Source: Ashinkailepas kermadecensis (Eukaryota; Arthropoda; Thecostraca; Neolepadidae). From it: DNA of 64,000 nt. Below are positions 47,001-55,348 of this stretch, in pieces. Positions within the stretch are counted from its first letter, which is position 1; every line of letters begins with the position of its first letter. Below the pieces are notes generated by a model that saw only the letters and a list, made by a program, of their open reading frames with translations, searched no databases and was not told where the DNA came from. The position numbers were made by a program, and so were the translations under genes. The DNA lies in assembly GCA_034440615.1 (NCBI GenBank), contig JAOTOM010004862.1, positions 1-64,000 on the forward strand. Direction: 5' to 3'.

Positions 47001-49919
47001 AACCTAACCTAACCTAACCTAACCTAACCTAACCTAACCTAACCTAACCTAACCTAACCTAACCTAACCTAACCTAACCTAACCTAACCTAACCTAACCT
47101 AACCTAACCACCTCTCCCCTCCTAATCTGTCACGAAGTGGGGGCGAACTCGAGCACAGGTGGCCAGGTCTCGAGTCGAGATCAACGTATGTTAGTTGGTG
47201 TTGGTATGCACAGCCAATTTGGAGACCTTTGACCGGATTCGGCCGTACTTGATGGTGAATGACAATCTGCATCTTTTTATTTATGGTTGGTTGGTTGGTC
47301 ACTCGGTTGGCTATTGGGTTTGAGCAGGGTTGGGATTTTTACTGGTAAAGCTAGCTTTTGTCATGACAACTAGTTTTGCCGGTAAAATAAGGATAGACCC
47401 TGCTAGAATGGAGCAAAACATTGGTGCCATGTTAACACTTCCTGTGACATTTTCAGCTCCATTGCCTCTTTCTATGTATTATGCACGTTGTATACATGAC
47501 ATTTGACTAGACACACAAACAGTGGCTTCTATATCTGAAAGAGATCAAGCATGGAATTTGCAGGGCCCTTTTTGGTAAGAGATTCAGTACAAATTTTCGT
47601 AATGTCGGTTTTTGCCAGTGGTAAGCACCGGGAAACAGGTTTGGTGGTAAAAACTGCCGGCCCTTGTTTTGCACGCATCGATTGATTATGGTCATATGGC
47701 GTCATCATTCTCTTAGGTCGATTGGTCGAGAGCGAAGAGCAGCGGCAGGTGGACAATGTTAGACAGTACAAGACACTTGTGGTGTTCCTCCAGCACGTGC
47801 TCACTGCTGACGTTGTATGGTGTTCCTCCGGAGGACCGGTGCACGTGCTCGCTGCTGACGCTGTTGTGTGGTGTTCCTCCGGAGGACCGGTGCACGTGCT
47901 CGCTGCTGACGCTGTTGTGTGGTGTTCCTCCGGAGGACCGGTGCACGTGCTCGCTGCTGACACTGTTGTGTGGTGTTCCTCCGGAGGACCGGTGCACGTG
48001 CTCGCTGCTGACGCTGTTGTGTGGTGTTCCTCCGGAGGACCGGTGCACGTGCTCGCTGCTGACGCTGTTGTGTGGTGTTCATCCGGAGGACCGGTGCACG
48101 TGCTCGCTGCTGACACTGTTGTGTGGTGTTCTTCCAGAGGAGCAGTCCAAGGGCTCACTGTTGACGCTGTTCCTACACTCGCCGCTGACGGCGCTCTGCT
48201 ATGTGTTCAACCTGGCCAGTCTGAGCGCGCACGTGTGGGACAAGTGCCAGACGCACGTGCACCGTTTCCTGGCCGAGGCGGCCAAGGTGCTGCCGTCCGC
48301 CCGCGGCGTCGGTGAGTTCTCAGTACCGCCGTGTAGGAAACCACACCTAATATAGCCCAGTCACCTGTAATTGTATCGGCATCATGTTGGTCTCGCTCAA
48401 CCCCTATTGACGTTTGAAGTTCTGCGTTACTAGTTTTAAGGTTGTTACTTATCTTAGGAATATGGTGATTTACACCTTGTTTCCGTTTATTTGGTGTTCG
48501 TTTTATTCCCGTTTCGTGTTTGAGTTAGTTTGTTCCCTCGGTATGTTTGGCGCCACCAAAAGATGATTTTAACGCAATGCTCCACAGCGCGTATTAAGCA
48601 TCCAGTAGCTCTGTGAAGTGCCGATCAGAGGTTCTGGTAGCACCCCTATTCTCTGCTAGGTCGACAGATTGCCAATGTCCCCGTTCCATGCTGGGCTGAG
48701 AGACCTTGACGTTCCTGGCCCCTGTTGGCCGAGACCCTGACAGCGTCTCTGTTCTCTGCTGGGCTGAGACCCTGGCAATGTCCCTGTTCCCTGCTGGGCC
48801 GAGACCCTGACAATATCCCTGTTCCCTGCTGGGCCGAGACCCGGACAACGTTCCTGGTCCCTGCTGGGTCAACAGATTGACAGCGTCCCCGTTCCCTGCT
48901 GGGCCGAGACCCTGACAGTGTCCCTGTTCCCCGCTGGGCCGAGACCCGGACAATGTCCGTGATCCCTGCTGGGTCGACAGATTGACAGCGTCCCCGTTCC
49001 CTGCTGGGCCGAGACCCTGACAGTGTCCCTGTTCCCCGCTGGGCCGAGACCCGGACAATGTCCGTGATCCCTGCTGGGTCGACAGATTGACAGCGTCCCC
49101 GTTCCATGCTGGGCCGTGAGGCCCGGTAACGTGCTACTCTCATCCTCCGCAGACCAGGCGTACATTCAGTTTTTCGGGGACGACTTCCTGCGGCTGCTGC
49201 TGTTGCGATACGTGTTCTGCGCCGTAGTCCTGCGCGGCCACAAGGCGTTCAAGGCGAGTCGCCAACACCAAACAAATGAACCCAACCATTGTCTAAGGTG
49301 CTTTACAGGGTCGGTGTCCATGCCGAACAATGCGCGCTGCGTAGACCCTAGCCCCACCACCCAATTTTGGAAGTCCAGTTCAACAGCGAATTATAATCTG
49401 AGCAGGCCACTCCCGATCCCACCTCTTGTACCGCCACTCCCGGTCTCACCTCTTGTACCAGGCCACTTTGACTCTTGTGCTGGGGTCACCCTCGTATCAA
49501 GCCACTCAAATTACCCAGTTGAGGCTACTTCAGCAGTGCGTTCAACTCAGTTCCTTTCCGGTTCAAGTAGTCCCAATATCGGCACCATCTAACGCTTTCG
49601 CCGTTCTTGGTTTGCGTCTTCTCCGCGTAGTCTGAGGCTGTGTGTGACTGCCCAGTGTTCATTATGTACGTTTCCACCGAGCGAGATGTGGTTCAGTGTC
49701 GTGTGGTGACTGTATTTGGCTGTGTTCCGACACAGTGACCGTACTCTGGTGGAATGTACGGTGTTGACTGGTGTGTGCGCGCGACAGGGATGTCAGTTCC
49801 AGCCGGGCGCACACCCGGCCCTGCCGGAGACGGGTCTGCTAGACCACCCCAGTCTGAACGCCATCCTGCTGGAGCTGGCCTCGCTGCTGGACAGCCGCCA
49901 CCTGTTGACGCAGGTCTGA
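33571..49919 (+). CDS. SCAI: SCAI (suppressor of cancer cell invasion), complete, 14 coding exons
   Basis: Coding exons: 33571-33662, 37197-37292, 38050-38136, 38591-38689, 39349-39448, 40635-40792, 41275-41368, 42537-42656, 44545-44650, 45498-45652, 46384-46561, 48138-48311, 49153-49253, 49788-49919. They sum to 1692 nt with consistent phases, giving 563 residues and TGA; vertebrate SCAI is about 600. Family motifs in order: KSKQLFNGLR (exon 1), QWQSYFGKTFDVYTKLWKFQ (2), RWQIGEIASKIGQLYYHYY (3), SETNYLNEAYSFYSAIRGR (4), KKLRYYARFIVVCLLLKKMK (5), FSELTIDMFRMLQTLEREP (8), NPHKYLLYKPTFSQL (9), DFGGVVTNS (10), PGDLQPFTRKPLF (11), FFGDDFLRLLLLRYVFC (13). SCAI is a nuclear protein that represses MRTF/SRF-driven transcription and in vertebrates also acts with 53BP1 in break repair. 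The start is the first ATG of an exon; the AG at 33561-33562 may be an acceptor, so a 5' non-coding exon is possible. Intron 13 needs a GC donor. I see no frameshift or stop. Confidence 0.95.
34606..35069 (+). repeat. Dispersed repeat R1, both halves, in SCAI intron 1
   Basis: Joins the two halves seen separately at 9734 and 16351, so about 460 bp is the minimum unit. Contains an open frame of about 98 codons (34689-34985) with no recognised domain; its first half is also open at 9818. Confidence 0.8.
36555..36612 (+). mobile_element. Truncated SINE tail
   Basis: Contains GGGCGCTAAATGACCCTGTA, GAGCCCTTAAACCCAAATAA and a TTAATCAATC tail, as in the other copies. I could not define a target duplication. 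Confidence 0.65.
37545..37735 (+). mobile_element. Partial copy of the 51.7-kb MITE family
   Basis: Shares AACGAAGTTAGCT, TAGCCAAGTCATAGCTGCAT and GAACTTGCCAGCCGCTGTCC with the left arm of the element at 51671, in SCAI intron 2. Confidence 0.65.
38700..38990 (+). repeat. Diverged tandem duplication in SCAI intron 4
   Basis: Two related blocks of about 125 bp share TCCTGTTGTATCCGT, GACTGGCTT-like and TAGCCAACT segments. Confidence 0.65.
39038..39087 (+). mobile_element. Truncated SINE tail with 17-bp TSD
   Basis: The insert contains CAGTCGATGCGCCCTTAAAC and a CCAACAACCAA tail. It is flanked by CCAAGTTCCCATTGCTG at 39021-39037 and 39088-39104. Confidence 0.85.
40993..41046. repeat. (TA)n microsatellite
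   Basis: About 27 TA dinucleotides in SCAI intron 6. Confidence 0.95.
42010..42480 (+). repeat. Degenerate TCGGTGTGACGT repeats, SCAI intron 7
   Basis: Irregular units around TCGGTRTGAYGTGTCTC recur about every 25-40 bp up to exon 8. They are old and diverged. Confidence 0.6.
43972..44275. repeat. (TC)n / (CTGTCT)n / (TTCTC)n compound microsatellite
   Basis: A TC run is followed by about 27 CTGTCT hexamers and then TTCTC units, in SCAI intron 8. It produces long low-complexity frames on both strands that are not genes. Confidence 0.95.
44690..44935 (+). repeat. Minisatellite just inside SCAI intron 9
   Basis: Diverged units of roughly 40 bp repeat CAGCTGGTGTATGTGT, starting about 40 bp after the exon 9 donor (44651). 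Confidence 0.75.
45119..45168. repeat. (CA)n microsatellite
   Basis: A CA-rich run with CACACACCTA interruptions in SCAI intron 9. Confidence 0.9.
45641..46258 (+). repeat. 37-bp minisatellite made of the SCAI exon 10 donor junction
   Basis: About 16 copies of a 37-bp unit fill most of SCAI intron 10. The first copy overlaps the last 12 nt of exon 10 and its donor (GGTGGCAG|GTGTGT), so each unit is a copy of the exon end plus intron start. Many copies keep CAGGTGTGT; others read GCGGGTGTGT. Because 37 is not a multiple of 3, use of a downstream donor would shift the frame. Confidence 0.9.
46994..47108. repeat. Interstitial (TTAGG)n telomere-type array
   Basis: About 22 perfect copies of CCTAA on this strand (TTAGG on the other) in SCAI intron 11. 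TTAGG is the ancestral arthropod telomere repeat. Shorter TTAGG-like runs occur at 10613-10626, 10819-10836 and elsewhere. Confidence 0.95.
47777..48137 (+). repeat. 51-bp minisatellite made of the SCAI exon 12 acceptor junction
   Basis: About seven units abut exon 12. The genuine junction is CTTCCAG|AGGAGCAG followed by CTGTTGACGCTGTTC. Each unit carries the matching CCTCCGG|AGGACCGG and CTGCTGACGCTGTT, so the unit is a copy of the acceptor and the exon start. In the six uniform copies the acceptor AG is GG. The unit is 17 codons and is open in frame with exon 12 (repeated SLLTLL, compared with SLLTLF in the exon). Confidence 0.9.
48640..49127 (+). repeat. 35-bp minisatellite with 105-bp higher-order structure, SCAI intron 12
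   Basis: The units are 35 bp (GGGCCGAGACCCTGACAGTG and on). Three diverged 35-mers form a 105-bp block repeated at about 48900-49004 and 49005-49109. The array stops about 25 bp before the exon 13 acceptor. It gives long false open frames in several phases. Confidence 0.85.
49254..49787 (+). other. SCAI: SCAI intron 13, non-canonical GC-AG intron
   Basis: Exon 13 ends at AAG (49253) and the intron starts GCGAGT. Phase 0 at both ends joins HKAFK to GCQFQPGAHPALPE, which fits the SCAI C-terminus. The nearest GT (49258) would shift the frame and lose the conserved tail. GC-AG introns are a known minor class, and the surrounding donor otherwise fits the consensus. Confidence 0.75.
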
Positions 49920-51670
49920 TCAGCTGACGTGATGAGCTTGCGCAGTCTTGATCAGCCGGAGCCAGCCGGGAAATACCGGGCCGTTCGGGATGTCGGCTCC
50001 GAAGAGGACGCACAGACACATAAGCCCTTCTTGCTCGTTGTGACGATGTTGACCGGTTAACATTGACCGGTTGCCACGCGGCTTCCTGATCGGGATGATC
50101 AGCAGGCCGGTCAGGTGGCACCGTACAGGAAGGGATTATCTGAGTGTATGTGCTCTCCGGACCGCGCAGCGAGTAATGCCCAGTATTATTCGGACTCTGC
50201 CGGCCTTGATCAGCCGATGTGGACAGCGTTTAGGATACAAGTCTGATGAAACTGCTTTCTTTCGCTGTGTTCCCTATGTTTGGTGCGGTTGTATCCGCGG
50301 ACGCTATCGTGTGGATCAGAGCGAAGAGCAATATGCCAGGGTCTCGCGTCGGCGTTAGCGGGTGGTGTTCGTTTTGTCAGTGAAGCTGGGACGACTCGCA
50401 TGTTCGCCCTCGTCGCCGAAACATTTTCGCTTTGCCAGGCGTGGTTGCTTGTATGATAAGCAAACTCGGTGAACCGTAGCCATGCGATGATCCCCAAGAT
50501 GGAGGTGCCATTGGTCGCGTTCTTTTGCCTGGTCACGAATCAATAGTAGTAGGTCAGCTGGCTAAAATTATATTTGCCTCTAGCTTGTTTACATCGGGGA
50601 AAGATGACATCAAGTACGATTATTTCTGAAGCCCTGTTTGTTTTTACGTGGAATGGCTTTCACACATTTTTGTTATAAATTTAGCAAGGTATTTTTTTTT
50701 GCACAGTTTTCAGTGCCAATCAGTGTAATGTAGTGTTACAAGTTAGTATTGAGGCAGTGCTATCATCTTATGCAATGGCCTCTGCACAAAAACAGTATTG
50801 CATGCAACTTGTCTTTGCAGTTTGAAGTGCCACCATGAATAATAGTGCTGATTGGCAGCCTCGAACGTTGAAATCAAAAGGGTTTTGTTCTAAGACTGCT
50901 TTTCCATGGAAGCAATCTAGCAATTGCTGCTTGAGGCCAGATGAATTCAGAAAAGTAGTCCAATGTTTCTGTTCAAAGGCAGCATTCAATATTGAAACTT
51001 AATCTGGATGTAAATTGTCCGACAGACCTTCGATTCAGCTATTGCATACCGTTTTCAGCAACCCCCTGTATTCAGTTAACCCGCTTAATCCGGTTTAAAA
51101 CATCGGCAGATATTTATTTCAGTCGGCTGCTGCTAAGTCTAGTGTGAATGTCCTGATCTCAACATTCAGAGGTTTTTAGATCATGTGATATTATCCTACT
51201 TTGAGCTTGATCAAGCGTGCTATAGACGTTGCATTTGTAGAAGTGTAATGTCTAGTTTATATCTTGTTTGTCCGTTGTGGGCGTAATGCTAGTGAACGGT
51301 ATCATTAAGTTGCTGTGATTCATTGTCATGTGTCGATTGTTTGAAGCGCCAGTATAACTACTAGGATCAGGTCAGTGAACCATAGATGTTGCTGACCGAT
51401 ATACCAGTGCTATTTCGCTCCGCAGCTTAGAGCAGGCGTCATTCAGACTAGTGCCACCCAGTCGCTGGCTTCTTCTCGACTGACCGAACGGCAACTCTTT
51501 TGTCCAGTAGCGTAGCCCTACTCAGTCCAATCTCTACTGATGCGTTTTTGGTCAGGTTGCTCTGCGGAGGGAACCATACTTGATGCACGCTTGACCTTGT
51601 TGGCCTTGTTCAGGCCAAGGATCCCGGCGTCAAAATAGCCGTTTTCATGAGGGATTTGTCCTGGAGGACA

Positions 51671-51894
51671 TGTAATGAAGTTAGCTTCCGGCGGAAGCTT
51701 TAGTAGCGAATTAGGTAGCCAACTCGTAGCCGTATATGTTGGAACTTGCCGGCCGCTGTCCGCTATGTCGTACCAGGTTCTACGACGCGGCACACGGCGG
51801 CCGGCAAGTTCAAACATGTTCAAGCAAAAACTCGGCCATGATTTGGCTACCTAATTTGATATTAAAGTTATCGCCAGAAGGTAACTTCGTTACA
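51671..51894. mobile_element. Fold-back MITE, about 224 bp
   Basis: The terminal inverted arms TGTAATGAAGTTAGC and TAACTTCGTTACA extend about 95 bp each and include AACTTGCCGGCCGCTGTCCGC and its complement. It is flanked on both sides by GACA, a possible 4-bp target duplication. A one-arm relative is in SCAI intron 2. Confidence 0.75.
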
Positions 51895-52715
51895 GACACC
51901 TTTCATATGCTCAGGATAGCTTTAGCTAAGTTCGGATTAATGGTATCTGGAGAGAAGTCTTGGTGTTCCAATGTTCCATGGCACCCATCCGCCTGGTCAA
52001 GGCAGGCCTGAACAGCACATGGCAACATCTGGCGCATCGCCTGGCATCAGCTACCGGCAATCACCGAGCAGACCTTACACTCGCTGTCGTATCTTGTCCG
52101 GTTCGAAAAGTTCCTCAATCGACGGCCTTTGGTAGGGCGAGCCACGGTTCTTCTAATTGTTTTGGGAGATACAGACATGTCCAGATGAGTAGAATTATTC
52201 CAAGCATGTTTTTAAATAAATCCTAAAATGCGTACTATACTGGCGCAGGCATAAATTCCTTGAAATCGACCAACTTGCTGCCAGATCTACCTCAAATACA
52301 GAACACAGCTAAAACTGTATCCGATAAGCTGATCGATTTCCTGACATATTTTGCGCCTGTTTGCCGGTGCAGTATCAGTCAATCACTTTTTTTCTCTTTT
52401 TTTGTTTGTTGCATATTTAGAATATTTTCTGTTTATTATGACGTCTGCGTGGCCAAGTGCAGAAGGTGCTGTTCTACCAATATTCGTCACCTTTGGAAAC
52501 TTTCGGGACAGACGAGACATGTTATCGAGTCTGAGGCGTCCATGGTGATCACTGGTGGGTGCTGTCATGTCCTGCTTGAGCCTGCCTTGTCGATAAAAGT
52601 ATGCGCTGTCAAACATTGGAATATCGAATTTTCCTTCCACTTAGGCTGCCGATCCGAGATTAGCAAAGCACCCATTGAATGGTTTTCTTTGGCCCTGGGT
52701 ATGAGTTTGAGATTG

Positions 52716-52835
52716 GAGACGGTATCGAGTTGTTTCTGGGTCGGACGGTCGGACGGCGCACTAAGAGGTCGTATCCGGACACAGCCTCTTAGTGCGCCGT
52801 CCGACCGCAACAACTCGACACCGTCTTTGCTTTTA
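52716..52835. repeat. Strong hairpin (fold-back)
   Basis: The inner arms GGACGGCGCACTAAGAGG and CCTCTTAGTGCGCCGTCC are perfect complements around a spacer of about 15 nt. Pairing continues outward with a few mismatches (GACGGTATCGAGTTGTT against AACAACTCGACACCGTC). Confidence 0.85.
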
Positions 52836-53142
52836 TTTGATTGCGTTGAGTGACGTCTTTCCTGCTTTCCGAAGTGCTGTGCTCGTCCCATTGTGCCGTC
52901 ACGCATCATTTCATGTCTGTCTGGTACTCGCCATCCCTGCGCGCGATAGACCGGCGCGGTATGGTGTAGCGCCACGCTGCCGCGCGGTTGGAGCGCCACC
53001 GGTCGTACGTTCGCGGGCTGGGCAGTGTCGTCGTGTGGCCGGTGGCGGAGCGGGCGCGGGTGCCGTAGAGGTATGTGCTCGCTCGTCACACGTGAGTGCC
53101 GCGTGCTGGTCGGTGGCCGTCCCGCTCGTGGTGTCTGGTCGT

Positions 53143-53352
53143 GACCCCGTCTGGCCGATCCATGGCCGGGGAACGGCGGATCGCGACCCTGTCTGACCGG
53201 TCCGTGGCCAGGGGACGGCAAGTCGCGACCCCGTCTGACCGGTCCGTGGCCGGCAGATGGCGGGTCGTGACCCCGTCTGATCGGTCCGTGGCCGGCAGAT
53301 TGCGGGTCGTGACCCCGTCTGATCGGTCCGCTGCGGGGGGACAGCGAGTCGC
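53143..53352. repeat. 42-bp minisatellite, 5 copies
   Basis: The unit is GACCCCGTCTGACCGGTCCG followed by TGGCCGGCAGATGGCGGGTCGT. The 42-bp unit is a multiple of 3, so long false open frames appear on both strands. Confidence 0.85.
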
Positions 53353-54980
53353 GACCTCCCGCAGGACCGGTCTGTATGGTATCCGCGATGTCGCCCGATT
53401 ATGTTCGTTAACCAAGAACTGGCACCGTTCATCGGAAGACGTGTCAAATACACAAACTTTGCAGACGGTGCGTTATTGCATCAATCCCGCCTCATTTGGC
53501 ACAATCCTCCCGCTGGAGAGCTCGGGAGAATTCTGCCGTCATCCTGGGAATGCGCAATATCCATCTTCTAAGACCCCCGGCTAATCGTGCAGCTGTTCCA
53601 ATGAATTGGATCGGCCGGTCGGTTCACGCGGTGGCTTTAAATAATGCTTATCAGCAAATATGCAACGGCACCCAGCAAGCGACAGTGGGTGTAAATGAAC
53701 GTGGAGCACTGCCGCCCTACCCTGGTTTTGGTCGCATGCTAGCATTGAAATTATCGTATCGAATCCACAGAGACTGTTTGATAAATTCGCGTGACGCATG
53801 GTTAATTCGAGTGGTATGTGCTAGTCTGGCCCTCCATGCAGATTCTTAGGACGTCCGAGTCATCGGAGCACGCTGCAACGTATATAATTTTATATTTATT
53901 TCCATCTAGTTTGTAGTGTCTAGCTATTGCACAGCCTAAAGCAAGAACTAGACGAGACGGATTAGACAGATATAGCCTATAACTAGATGTAGACAAAGCG
54001 CAAAAAAATATACGTTCCTGTCTCACCGCACTCGTAGGGTCTAACGGTCTTCATGAATGATCACGCTGCCACAAGTATAACAAATTAAATGTACGAGTCA
54101 CGTGCGTCACATATGATCGAGCATTGTTTTTGTGGATCGGTCACCGTCATGGGCGGTGAATTGTAAGCCGGGATGTTGCTACGCGCGATTTCAATGCGTG
54201 TGCCCGACCGAAACCAAGACTGAGCAGCAGTTCACATTTCACTGCACCCATTGCGGGAGGTCTGAATATGCGTCGCTTCTGGACGCTATTACGCAGAAGT
54301 TGATTGGCGCCATTTAAAACCACCGTATAATCATAGCTTACTCAACCGATTCAATGAATTGAAGCAATGGGGAAGGAGAACAACGACCTTAAAAAGTAGT
54401 CCGTATATTTCGATGGACATTACATGTTCTTAACCTGCACATCCTTAACTTTGTGGAGGCATGCGTCTCGTCTCTAAGCATTCAGAGTCCTTTCAACGAG
54501 CCGAGACAGACGGACATGTTGCGCCGGAGCCGGCACGTGTTGGGCTCTTCCCTTCAGCCGATCCCCCAATCATCATCTGGGGAATTTACGGCACTCACAG
54601 TATTCGGTTAACTGTCGGTAAACAGGATACCTGGCAACACCATAGAAATGTTGTAATAAACTGCCTAGTCTCATTCGTGATCCCCCACGTTTGTAGTTGC
54701 CCGCACACTGTTCACAGCCGTTTATATGGGCCACCCAAGCCTTCACGCAATAAACCTGTCGGTGTGCTCACCTGTACCTGCAATGTAAAGGTCAATTGTG
54801 GAACATCTGCCTGTCCTTGTTGCAGAGGTGTTTGACACGATAACTGTTTTGGGTGCTGGCCGCCTATGCATTTGTCTAGTGCCATTTATGGGACGGTCGT
54901 CAAAAGATAGGTTATTCGGAGTCCAACACGCACGGCGCATTGCACACGCCAGACACCGGCACAACTGGCTTCAGCGTGCC

Positions 54981-55232
54981 GTGTTGCCAGTCAGGACAGG
55001 GACACCACCCAACACAGGGGGCAGTACACAGCACACTCCGCCGACCGTGTTGCAGTCAGGACATGGACACCACTCAACGCAGAGGACAGTAGACGGCACA
55101 CCCGTCCGCCCGTGTTGCCAGTCAGGACAAGGACACCACCCGACAAAGGGGGCAGTACACAGCACACCCGGCCGCCGGTCAGGACAGAGACACCACCCAA
55201 CACAGGGGGTAGTGCATAACACACCCAACCGG
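54981..55232. repeat. About 65-bp minisatellite between SCAI and ODF2
   Basis: Four units begin near GTGTTGCCAGTCAGGACA and contain GGACACCACCCAACACAGGG. Confidence 0.8.
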
Positions 55233-55348
55233 ATCCGATGGGTCATGCGAATCCTCTGATCGTGCCCCTCAGCTACCGGTGTCATCCTCCCCTGCCAGTG
55301 TGCCCCATCGATGGACTCAGTACCCCGGCCAGCAGCGGCGTCAGATGT

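Larger units (their letters stand above)
49920..55348. other. Intergenic space between convergent SCAI and ODF2
   Basis: Holds the SCAI 3' untranslated region of unknown length, the MITE at 51671, the hairpin at 52716, the minisatellites at 53143 and 54981, and no recognised gene. Confidence 0.6.

Noticed and set aside
46994..47108. Chromosome end
   Set aside because: The TTAGG array is flanked on both sides by continuous SCAI exons, so it is interstitial.
47529..48158. 209-codon minus-strand frame of repeated TGPPEEHHTT
   Set aside because: Reverse strand of the 51-bp minisatellite at the SCAI exon 12 acceptor; no independent evidence of a gene.
48594..49165. Minus-strand frames of 98-165 codons
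   Set aside because: Generated by the 35/105-bp satellite in SCAI intron 12.
52565..53584. Long frames of 134-218 codons on both strands
   Set aside because: Composition of the 42-bp minisatellite and the hairpin; several mutually overlapping frames and no recognisable domain.
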